Below are positions 11,301-17,204 of a stretch of DNA of 30,605 nucleotides, piece after piece. The translations under genes and the position numbers were made by a program. Positions within the stretch are counted from its first letter, which is position 1. The number at the start of each line of letters is the position of its first letter. Where the stretch lies: the IMG/VR virus record IMGVR_UViG_3300024351_000062, positions 1 through 30,605 of that record, one strand, 5' to 3'. The notes below the pieces were generated by a model. The model saw only the letters and a list, made by a program, of their open reading frames with translations, made no database searches and was not told the origin of the DNA. Origin of the DNA: a virus.

Positions 11301-14300
11301 TTAACGAAACAAATCCTGTTTCGACTGCTACTGCTTTACCTACTAAGATTGATGTTATAGTATATCTATATACATCCCAGCCTGTTGGTAGGGAGGTCAA
11401 CCATACTAACGAACCTTCTTTAAATATTGTTATATCAAGACTGTATAATTCGTCAAGTGTAGTAACTGTAAAATCGACGTCGGCAGGATTTACATACCCC
11501 GCAGACATATTGTTTATAGGATAGTATTTTGTAGGAAATTTAAATTTCCTAGATCCTATCTTATAATCAGAGTCTTTTACCAATACAGATGTTTGATACT
11601 GCTTAATATCTATTCCTGTTGTATCTAATAACACAGGTTGCGGATTGATATTGATATTTTCTTTTTTGATCGAAACTTCTATTTCATTAGACTGATCAAT
11701 ACCACCTAGTCTACCTACAAGAAATGCCCATTCTTCATCAAGAACGACAGCATCTGCTTCGATAGCACTCACCTTGTCAAATATCTTAGTGATAGAATTT
11801 GCTGTACCTTTTTCTCTTATGAAGCCTTGGTATAATCTAAATTGAGTTACTTCATCTTCTGCTATATCCTGTAGGTATTCTCTTTGTTGATACCCAATAG
11901 AGTGTTGTGCTAACTTTTTCTGTTCGTTATCGATACCGATATAGTCTAGTTCGAAATAATCTTCTATTTGATTGATTTTATAATCAAAATTAGATACTAG
12001 ACCTTTCTGAGGAAGATTATCTAATCTTTCCCAATTATTAGAATTAAATTCAACGGAACCTTTTTGAAACTTCAAGCTGGTATAGTAAAACTGTTTGTAT
12101 TGTACTATATCTCCTAATCTATAATCAGTAAACGGTTTCCAAGTTTCTATATTAACATCGTCATAGATGAATCCCGGACTTGTGTAGTCACCATCCCAGT
12201 CGGTGGTACGGAAACCTGCGACTTTGATTCTTTCTTGTCGATATCCTGGTGCCTTATCAAATATAACATCACCAAACACAGTTCTATCATTGAATACAAC
12301 TACGTGTTCTTTGGTCACATAATTGATTTTAGCAAAATAAATTCCGTCTGTGCTATCAAGAGGTGTTAGTATAAACTTGTTAAATGTCCTATAAACCTGT
12401 ATGTCCTTAGGTTGTATTTTTGTCCCGTCACTTCTTTGTATATTATAATCATAAAAATTATCAAGTAGATTATCAGCGACTCGACCAACTTTTTCTATAG
12501 TGATCGCAGACGCAGACGGGCTTAGTGAAATGATAGAACCATTGGCCCAATTATGAGTAGTCCAGAACATGAATTCTTTGCAACTAGTTTCCCAATCATT
12601 GGGTACTTGTAAATCTGTATTAAAAGATTCAAATACCATTCCCTGGTCTTTGAGATATTCTCCATAACCAAGAAGGAAATCTACTACAGACTGTAAATCA
12701 GCGAATACAGTATTATATGGCAGCACAGCCGGCTGATACTTAGAAAATTTACTTCTGTTAATAGCTGTAATCGATCCAACTATGGGAACCGACAGTATAG
12801 ATACCCAAAGAGAACTTTCAAAATTTTCTGAGCTAGTATGAGCCTGTCTAGATCTGTAAAATTTACTTTGATATCTAATCAATGTTCCTGATGGATAGTA
12901 TTGATTAGCAGTCCACTCTACAAAAGTTTCGCTAACACCGCCTACAGAAAATACAGGATCACTAGCTGTAGTCAATGGATGATAATATGTAAAAGCAGAA
13001 ACTAATGTGTCATAGCCTGTGAGTTTCCAACCCGAAGATGTTTTTTCGATAATTACAGCCGAATAAGAAACAGTTTCTACTGGTGTGCTAACATTAAAAA
13101 ATATCTCATAATCTTCAGAAGGAACAAAAATTCCTGAAGTTTTAGATTGAGGACTCTTGCTATCTAACAAATACTTCTGTTGATTTTTATCTACGAACCC
13201 ACCTATCTTGTTAGATAATTTTACTTTAAAATTATCAGAATTAAATTTTGAAGCTAATTCTACAGATGCTACAGAATTAGATTTTAGATAATCAACGACA
13301 TAATTTACGAGACCTTTTGGTTTTGTAACATCTAGTGTTGATTGATAAACTTCATCTAAACTAAGGAATTTTCCTGTAGACGTAGACACCATTTGATCCA
13401 TATCATTTTTAGTCAACAGCGTTCTGTCAAAATTCAATGATACAGTCTGTAATGGTCGTAATAAAATAATTGCTTGTAATAGAGCGAAAGGATATCTGCC
13501 ACTTTTTCTCCAAGCAGATTCAGCCGGACCTATGTCGCCAAATACAAATGCTTCGGCAGGCTGTATGATAGCATAATTTATAATCGATCCAGATGACACA
13601 GGATCTAATAATCTACCCTCATCGTCAACTGGAAGATAAGAAAGCAAGTTTGGTCTCTTGAATCTAATATGAGTACCTGCTCTATTACCTTGTCTAATTA
13701 CACCGTCTCTTATATCTTCCCACAACAATAAGTTTCCACTAGTGTACGGTGCTGGACCATACTCTTCTTCCCACCATGTTGGTTTTTCACTAAAACCTAG
13801 CATTTCCCATGGTCGAGTATGAGGAGCATCAGTATCATATAGATAGATATAAATGCCTCGCCAGTATGCTGGCATTTTTTCAGTTCGAGTTATATCTGTG
13901 GCTTTAGAAAAGCTATAGGTGTACTGATTTTCGCTTTCAAAATAGTTATTAGCATAAGGATCTATTCCTAATGGATTAGCCCATCTTAAAAATTCTTGAT
14001 TTAATACACTGTCTAATTGTGCTTTAGTGAATTCACCAGTCTTTCCATAACCGCCCAAAAGATTATCAAGATCTAAGAAATCAGGATTGTATTGAATCTT
14101 GATATTGTTATAAATTCTTTTTTCTAATTCTAAAAGTAGTTCATCTCTGAAATCATCATAAGCTACTATAATACTACCGTCATGCCCTCTTATCACTCTA
14201 GTAGGTTCTAGATATGTGTCGTCGAGATAAATCTCAGGTGTAAATTTTTTATATAATCCTAATTTAGTAGGAGTCATCGGCATAAAATTAAATGCCGTTG

Positions 14301-17202
14301 TATAATATTCTTTTATCTGTATCTGATCATTTTCTACTAAGTCTATCAGTAAACGAACAAACCCAAATGTAGAATCAAATTCATAATCTCTACCAACTAA
14401 AAGCTGTACGTTGTTGCGATAAACATAAACAGCTTTTAATGATTCAGTAGATAAGTCAAATTTCTGAGAAAGAGCAAAAACTTTTATACCTTCGTCTTCT
14501 ACAGTATAATCGATAGAATTATACGCACCGCTACCAATCATGTCTGAATTAGCAAAAGGCGAATTACTATTTTTTGATTTGCTAATATGATCGATGATCT
14601 GATCAACAAATTTTACTGTATCTAGTTCAAACGGTAATTCTACAGCTAAATTTAAAAATTCTGATTTATATTTGTCATATTCTAAAGCAGCATAAGAAAT
14701 AGCCTTGATTACATTAATCTGTCTATCACAGACCAAAGGTAATGATATAGAAGGTACTCCAGAATGTTTTATAAATCTTCTACCGTAATAGAGGTAATCA
14801 TCTATATCTCTAAGATTGCTTATACCAGGAAATTGTCCAGAAAAATCTCTAGATAATTCTACCATAGATCTTAGATGATCATTAACCTGGCCTAAAGTGA
14901 ATTGTGCTACATCTTCATTAAGTGGATTTCTTTCTAATGGCAACGGAAATTCATAAAAACCTAAATTAGGTTCAGCATCAGAATAAACTTTAATCATCAG
15001 TACATCATTTACAGCAAACTCTCTGATAAATGTAAAAGTTCTTTTATCGTTGATGACAGTATCTGTGTACGAATCTTTGATTAAATCTCCGTTGAGATAG
15101 AAGAGAATTTTTTCTCTAGTAACTTGATCCCAAAAAACAGCATCAAACTCCACTGTGTTTGTAACTTCAGTAAAGGTATGAGTCTGTATTACTGCCTGAC
15201 AATAATCTTCATCAAACAATGACCAAGAATTCTTATGTACCCAACTGCCTAGCTCTTTTAACAGTCTGTAATAACCAAAATTTATATTTCTTGTTACGAC
15301 TGTTGGTCCGGACTGATAGGTAAAGTTCTGTGTTTCAAAATCAAAATCAAAAAGTATATCGCCAGTATTATTGATATTAAGGTAACTGACTGCGAATCCT
15401 AATTCTTTGTCCACTACTCCCGCAGGATCAACTTTGTAACTTATCAATCTAGTTCCTTGGAAACTAGATGTTACATATTTTTGTGTATCTGAAAGGCTGA
15501 CATTATCGCTATCAAATATATCGAATAATGGTGCTTGGTTGACTGCTAGTTTTTCCTGGCTCTTCTTCCATACTGTTCCATCAAAATGATACATCTTGCC
15601 GGCATTTGTTTTGCCTTTAGTAACGATAAGACATTCTCCAGCTAGTGTTTCACTGTCATCTGCTTCTACTAGATTTATTTGTTTTCTGTTAACTGTGTTA
15701 GTGCTAGTCTGGATCGTGACAAATTTAACAACATAGATCTTGTTATTGACCATATTGTCGTTGTCTGCTGTAAACAGAACTCTAGCTCCTTCAAACAACG
15801 GCACATTGTCGATATTATATCCAGCAGTGCCTTCTATAGTAGAAAACACATCAGTGGTAAAATCATCGATTAGATCTACGCTGTTCTTGGCTTTAGAACC
15901 ATGGTTGAAAAGCTGTAGATTAGTTTGGAATTCTATGATAGGACGTTTAGCTCTGCTGTCTTCAGCTAATCCCGCCGTGGTGCCATTTAATTGGGCAGAA
16001 TATTCTATGACACTTCTATGGAACCAACGATTGTAACGACTCCATGGATTCTTATCCAAGCTGGCACGATTGATGGTTATATAATCTTTTTTAGACGGAT
16101 AGGTAGAAGCATCATCGAATGGTTCTGTGTCAAAAGGCTGATCGTCAAACACCAATGCTCCGTAAGGATTTGGTATGGGAGGTAACTCTAAATCTGACAA
16201 ATTAATCAGTTTGATACCTGTGCCTACTCCTTCTACTATCCAATAACCTTTTCTGTAGATTTCCGGAGAAGTTTTGCCTACAAATTCTACTCGTAGTCCA
16301 TTGGTAAATTTTACACCGTTGCTGCTTTGATAATTGAGCTTACCGATAATATCTTTTTCTACATCGAGATATGTATTATCTAATACGTTAGCTATCCTAA
16401 AAGAACCTATACGGTTGATATTAGTTCCACTTTGATAGTAGAGCATGTCTGGTGCATCATTAGGAACTTTAAATGTGATTTTGCCAACTTCAATGCCGTT
16501 ATTAGTAACACCCTTGTTGTAATCTGATGGTGTTCCTAGCAGTGTTGTAAGATAATCGATCGTGTCTGAAGTTCTAATATGGAAACCGTCGCCTGGACAA
16601 TTAACATTAAATTCATATGTCTGCCCTCGATACAAAGTTATCGCAGGATTTCTTTTTAATCCGTCAGGAAAAAATAACCATTCATTCTGTCCTTCGGTTA
16701 CTACTTTGTATGAAGATACTACTGATTGTTCTTGTCCTAATACCTGTACAGGATCTGGTCCGGCAGGAAGCCAATAGTATTCTCTATAATTAACAAACTT
16801 GTCTAGGTCGAGAGGTGGAGTCCATGTATAGTGCTGCTGACCTGTAGTTAGATCATCTCTTTCATTTTTGTTATTAAAAAATTTTAATTGATTTTTTAGA
16901 TCTACATAATCAAAAAGATTTTTAGGTTTTTTATTTTCATCGTAGATCACTACGCCGGGTTCAAATTGATAAGCGTGTCTTAGGCTTTGAGCGACATCTA
17001 AGTAAACGTCACTAGTATTATATGTGCGACCATAATTGCGCCCAATGTAACCGTTTAATCTATCTAAGGTACCTGGCTGTATTAAAGGATCTAAAGTAGC
17101 TGACAAAAATTTGTCATTAGACGAAGACCTAAAAATTTCAGGTAATAGTTCTACGGTCCTCCTTAGAGGTAAACCACTTTGTTTAAAAACTTTTTTATCC
17201 AT
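2377..17202 (-). CDS. Giant multidomain baseplate/tail protein (4941 residues), gp7 position
   Basis: One uninterrupted frame starts 2 nt after gp6. T4 gp7, the wedge protein at this position, has about 1030 residues. Residues 1 to about 1050 are an N-terminal region of a type I recall from T4-like aquatic phages (LDKFVNYREYYWLPAGPDP near 135-155; RGHDGSIIVAYDDFRDELLL near 1003). A stretch near 1790-1812 (FIREKGTANSITKIF) loosely recalls the KGT-S-F stretch of T4 gp7. Residues about 2090-3105 read as an FG-GAP-like beta-propeller interrupted by aromatic glycan-binding-like modules and another repeat family. Conserved blocks follow near 3200-3420 and 3760-3780 (YIEEVKPYRTKIRKYTS). Two GYTSxP-type repeat regions lie near 3480-3520 and 3838-3895, and about six beta-sandwich-like repeats fill 3960-4675. 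No transmembrane segment or signal peptide was noticed. Likely role: wedge-associated structural protein with added host-surface binding. The assignment to gp7 rests on gene order; the domain calls are by eye. Confidence 0.85.
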   Translation of the reverse strand: MDKKVFKQSGLPLRRTVELLPEIFRSSSNDKFLSATLDPLIQPGTLDRLNGYIGRNYGRTYNTSDVYLDVAQSLRHAYQFEPGVVIYDENKKPKNLFDYVDLKNQLKFFNNKNERDDLTTGQQHYTWTPPLDLDKFVNYREYYWLPAGPDPVQVLGQEQSVVSSYKVVTEGQNEWLFFPDGLKRNPAITLYRGQTYEFNVNCPGDGFHIRTSDTIDYLTTLLGTPSDYNKGVTNNGIEVGKITFKVPNDAPDMLYYQSGTNINRIGSFRIANVLDNTYLDVEKDIIGKLNYQSSNGVKFTNGLRVEFVGKTSPEIYRKGYWIVEGVGTGIKLINLSDLELPPIPNPYGALVFDDQPFDTEPFDDASTYPSKKDYITINRASLDKNPWSRYNRWFHRSVIEYSAQLNGTTAGLAEDSRAKRPIIEFQTNLQLFNHGSKAKNSVDLIDDFTTDVFSTIEGTAGYNIDNVPLFEGARVLFTADNDNMVNNKIYVVKFVTIQTSTNTVNRKQINLVEADDSETLAGECLIVTKGKTNAGKMYHFDGTVWKKSQEKLAVNQAPLFDIFDSDNVSLSDTQKYVTSSFQGTRLISYKVDPAGVVDKELGFAVSYLNINNTGDILFDFDFETQNFTYQSGPTVVTRNINFGYYRLLKELGSWVHKNSWSLFDEDYCQAVIQTHTFTEVTNTVEFDAVFWDQVTREKILFYLNGDLIKDSYTDTVINDKRTFTFIREFAVNDVLMIKVYSDAEPNLGFYEFPLPLERNPLNEDVAQFTLGQVNDHLRSMVELSRDFSGQFPGISNLRDIDDYLYYGRRFIKHSGVPSISLPLVCDRQINVIKAISYAALEYDKYKSEFLNLAVELPFELDTVKFVDQIIDHISKSKNSNSPFANSDMIGSGAYNSIDYTVEDEGIKVFALSQKFDLSTESLKAVYVYRNNVQLLVGRDYEFDSTFGFVRLLIDLVENDQIQIKEYYTTAFNFMPMTPTKLGLYKKFTPEIYLDDTYLEPTRVIRGHDGSIIVAYDDFRDELLLELEKRIYNNIKIQYNPDFLDLDNLLGGYGKTGEFTKAQLDSVLNQEFLRWANPLGIDPYANNYFESENQYTYSFSKATDITRTEKMPAYWRGIYIYLYDTDAPHTRPWEMLGFSEKPTWWEEEYGPAPYTSGNLLLWEDIRDGVIRQGNRAGTHIRFKRPNLLSYLPVDDEGRLLDPVSSGSIINYAIIQPAEAFVFGDIGPAESAWRKSGRYPFALLQAIILLRPLQTVSLNFDRTLLTKNDMDQMVSTSTGKFLSLDEVYQSTLDVTKPKGLVNYVVDYLKSNSVASVELASKFNSDNFKVKLSNKIGGFVDKNQQKYLLDSKSPQSKTSGIFVPSEDYEIFFNVSTPVETVSYSAVIIEKTSSGWKLTGYDTLVSAFTYYHPLTTASDPVFSVGGVSETFVEWTANQYYPSGTLIRYQSKFYRSRQAHTSSENFESSLWVSILSVPIVGSITAINRSKFSKYQPAVLPYNTVFADLQSVVDFLLGYGEYLKDQGMVFESFNTDLQVPNDWETSCKEFMFWTTHNWANGSIISLSPSASAITIEKVGRVADNLLDNFYDYNIQRSDGTKIQPKDIQVYRTFNKFILTPLDSTDGIYFAKINYVTKEHVVVFNDRTVFGDVIFDKAPGYRQERIKVAGFRTTDWDGDYTSPGFIYDDVNIETWKPFTDYRLGDIVQYKQFYYTSLKFQKGSVEFNSNNWERLDNLPQKGLVSNFDYKINQIEDYFELDYIGIDNEQKKLAQHSIGYQQREYLQDIAEDEVTQFRLYQGFIREKGTANSITKIFDKVSAIEADAVVLDEEWAFLVGRLGGIDQSNEIEVSIKKENININPQPVLLDTTGIDIKQYQTSVLVKDSDYKIGSRKFKFPTKYYPINNMSAGYVNPADVDFTVTTLDELYSLDITIFKEGSLVWLTSLPTGWDVYRYTITSILVGKAVAVETGFVSLITNIVHNFKVGDIIGLTNIENLTGFYQVAGVNPKTIIIAVAGTTKEPVIDQSSFCYISTFETVRIDDQSYLTSKKIALLPVGSKIWLDDSGDGYWQVLNRQKQYNPTQISEYGIAFPTGTGASVIYLASRGNTIVGNPGAVVTSGDVTRESAVIVYSQGQGGLIPLQVLVPNSGLQSTYLGSYATVMTTSEDGRWLMIGSPNVSYVPSNYRETFDPNATYQQDDTVLYAGKLWRAVRSIYGDGSTINLNSQDWEPAVIHKANPLGKSIYDINQGYRNQGAIDIFEYSEGQYVLRDTIISPRPGHGEYFASGISIAKVAGIEGTSGDVTLTVTTVDAEGGILGVTASGVSGLNNAIFENISGIDVSEPGSNASFDINRALNRYVVTVRNGGTRYAVGDRIKIVGSRLGGVTPTNDLIVTVNAVNSLGEILGSETYNNVTGIESNLVSEQAVFQISKLRDLYVDVNLTNSGQGYTARSIVSYNGRYYACIRDTRIERGAWDINTTYYPGDIVYYQYNPVLPVGYFKVTAIVTGIAPPDEQYYETHNPILPTDTDFWEPVTGSNFASNALPWRDRAITTGLRVTYTPGTIITIPGTELGGYSPANDLTIRVDAVTSATDTSISDFSFFGTAVPGISWSGIASSGEAQYNDVVGEDISEPGNGAIFTLTRAEGSYSATVGVKGLRYNVGDQIRILGTSIGAVPETYYMAVGAPGSLDDTGRVYLYKFNGIEWTHFQDEGFVGIFDSTKFYPAGTVVWHTNNYYKALSDISPNTETPGVITGDSTVYWEAIDSLNTGMLPVTAATPDDGSTIQTGIKPTDDVENIKIGSSYGYSLSFNADGSKLIIGAPNADSLTFDSYKGVWKSYQIYLKGDTVRRNDSYYTLAADSDKGTIPEGNPSIWSIEYPEEQPRTGAVFIYDRDSNNTYKLSQHIDSVNVNSYLTDSTEISAGDQFGYKILLSSESTNMFVTAPASNFKGVDQGATFVFENKNGTYKLIQKLDSGQLDPNERFGSNICITPDNQTIAISAEGAESYKTTTFDANDTRFDRFVTNFKDSQGKTGKVYVFDKYVGKFVLSEIFDEGLNTNEDFGKSLSASNDSIIVGSPKYLSLDPAFATTRIGRIQKFTKKAGVKPWTVIRQQTNGIDIDKLKNLAIYDAVNNRKIADLDIIDPFKGKILSIADQDIDYKTSYDPAVYSTGTVDNAIDAGQAWMDDNVGKIWWRTSTAKYLDYEQNDFVYKTANWGSLAYGASIDVYEWVETIYRPSEWAAMTGTTAGFEEGISGTPLYPDDSNYSYKQKLDSITGEVLYNVYYYWVRSKNTLPNNSTKTNSAGVIANYIANPTTAGIPFAAITDVDKISLYNLQGSINTDEFLLNIQFYKTDKNINLVHNEYTLLTEGSDEYPVEDIERKWIDSLVGEDILGRSVPDKDLPEKSKYGIANRPRQSMFINRNKAVQITVDYINNILSRYPLADSISYEYLNLTAPLPKSNLNLYDQSFASYKELSTIATAKIKPALLSANIANGKITSVDVIDGGRGYRVPPYVEIDGSGTGAKIKTVINKLGVVTGVIIENSGTKYINARLNVRPFSVLIESDVNSNGYWAIYSWDDKTETFYKTATQAYDTTKFWIPVDYWKSGFSNTSRIKYTIPGLYRESGLTVEIGDLVRVDEYGSGGWAVFETVDPIATDLQNKYRLVGRKNGTIQIVNKFYNTAAESTGYDLTQSYDSNKYDTSFSIEFRNILKAVKENIFIDELSNEWNKLFFVSIHYIFSEQLYVDWAFKTSFLNATHNVGYFSNRINYKSDNLSSYQKYIEEVKPYRTKIRKYTSRYLGQELASSPISDFDLPPVFDINSQSIVPVDSTRLEIDQYPWKFWKDNHAFVVKDIVLTYSGKNYTSVPKVVIEGGGGNGAEAQAFVSSGVVTHIRMIKHGSGYTSAPTVTLVGGVGTVIENSAKAVAIIGQSKARTFDMSIKFDRYSKTPKFKNLGNNFLETESFVCPGTKNTFTLKYPPTTDKSKIAVFLKHPNTAAGTDGAKLLNSQYLIKIFKTNISGTEVLTGQLLLNAAPPQGATVTVHYEKNDEILDALNRIDKYYQPTSGMLGVEKNTIDGEIISDYSQLVTGIDFGGVIVQGSMFDVGAGWDAVPWGLEGWDSSGDMNTDFYVAADGVNRTFYLPEPPPLGKEITIYLRKKLEYNSVRLDDPFFDYYDGSTIQINGLKEAPEHAVMQTFVGDGSTIAVTIPPGVQIDKDDTLIFRPIESDGTVALVGRNIDTAISGGDLTNIGGAYSTATGKTASEIVLDGQKFISPEQVPAPEENVPGQVLDTLSIKVFHTDRAGAPALLTRIYFGDGQTDLYEIGQKVTERKSVTVYVDKVKKDNGLDYTISFETNQVRFVGVLPPAGSTIEVVSMALGGTEILDYKEFIADGLTRYYLTGASYFETGSIYATVDGQIVDAGFVNSKGQVNDLDQTLVEFGNPPEVNRKISIVVLSAESGSYSPLIKVNDQTITVTDIVQRIYPLESFINLGGSPTSNVLVERNGNLLTTVDTVIEIYSGNDSIKIGLDPFRNPGDIIDSQVKVFVNDNLLIFGIDYGFTAEDNTVTLFGKYDIGDIIRIEDYSNSNYEIKNNNIVFRTDLNLQLGDVLNVKWFEQYTTMDLTRDIFKGGELAYSLEKPVLGVSYVWVYVNGERATQDIDYYLSRNRNEIIFNPSFITTSTDVVEIISGSDMIYREPVSFEIFKDVLNKNYYSRYSLSNIKLVENLNYYDESMTLTDATALPVPKFDQPGIVTIGGEKIQYLAIDGNRLTGLRRGMFGTSVTPLFSAGTEVVITGYTEAIPYKDSQEKEDFVSDGTSLLIGPLTFIPAKSAVDGTGYRKEWPVDSIPEEYGPCDTIEVFVAGRRLNKDPVYVYDQTVGSHSPAGDVLVEAEFSVDGSTPYIRLTSAVEAATRITVVKRTGKLWYDVGNSSATTGEGLSNSKTSIVTFLQQKTTNLP
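3180..5300 (-). repeat. C-terminal run of about six beta-sandwich-like repeats in the giant protein
   Basis: Residues about 3960-4675 repeat the pattern DG-T-x-Y-x-L, then V-x-V-(D/N)-G, then G-x-DY-x-I, then V-x-F-x-x-x-P-P-x-G-x-x-I-x-V at roughly 60-110 residue spacing. Clear examples are SVTVYVDKVKKDNGLDYTI with FVGVLPPAGSTIEVV (about 4315-4360), KVFVNDNLLIFGIDYGF with KYDIGDIIRIEDY, and WVYVNGERATQDIDYYL (about 4633). The copies are diverged at the DNA level, so this is an old protein repeat and not a recent tandem duplication. Confidence 0.6.
7900..10935 (-). other. FG-GAP-like beta-propeller region of the giant protein, with inserted modules
   Basis: Successive blades carry an inner motif of the type YGYSLSFNADGSKLIIGAP and an outer strand of the type GAVFIYD...YKLSQHI. 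Outer strands are visible at residues about 2117-2135 (VIVYSQGQGGLIPLQVL), 2245-2262 (AIDIFEYSEGQYVL), 2680-2695 (RVYLYKFNGIEWTHF), 2873-2895, 2942-2960 (ATFVFENKNGTYKLIQKL), 3020-3040 (KVYVFDKYVGKFVLSEIF) and 3080-3100 (RIQKFTKKAGVKPW). That is seven, the number in integrin-type propellers. In three blades the loop between the GAP/GSP motif or its preceding strand and the next strand is replaced by another module of about 50 to 385 residues. Confidence 0.6.
9215..10350 (-). repeat. Repeat family GG-x-RY-x-VGD-x-I in the giant protein
   Basis: Residues about 2285-2663 contain full and partial copies of one unit: V-x-x-G-(T/L)RY-x-VGD-(R/Q)I-(K/R)I-x-G, then LGG-x-(T/S)P-x-NDL-x-(V/I)-x-V-x-AV, then a linker ending GI or GED with (D/V)SEPG and F-x-(I/L)-x-R. 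The best copies are GTRYAVGDRIKIVGSRLGGV (about 2354) and GLRYNVGDQIRILGTSIGAV (about 2644), with ELGGYSPANDLTIRVDAV (about 2560) as a third. An aromatic module (W near 2465 and 2522) interrupts one copy. The whole block sits inside propeller blade 2. Confidence 0.6.
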
Positions 17203-17204
17203 TA

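Noticed and set aside
4361-11524. Plus-strand frames of 60-152 codons opposite the giant gene (for example 5201-5659 and 10043-10471)
   Set aside because: Antisense to a continuous frame with recognisable repeats, low-complexity products and no good ribosome sites; treated as shadows.
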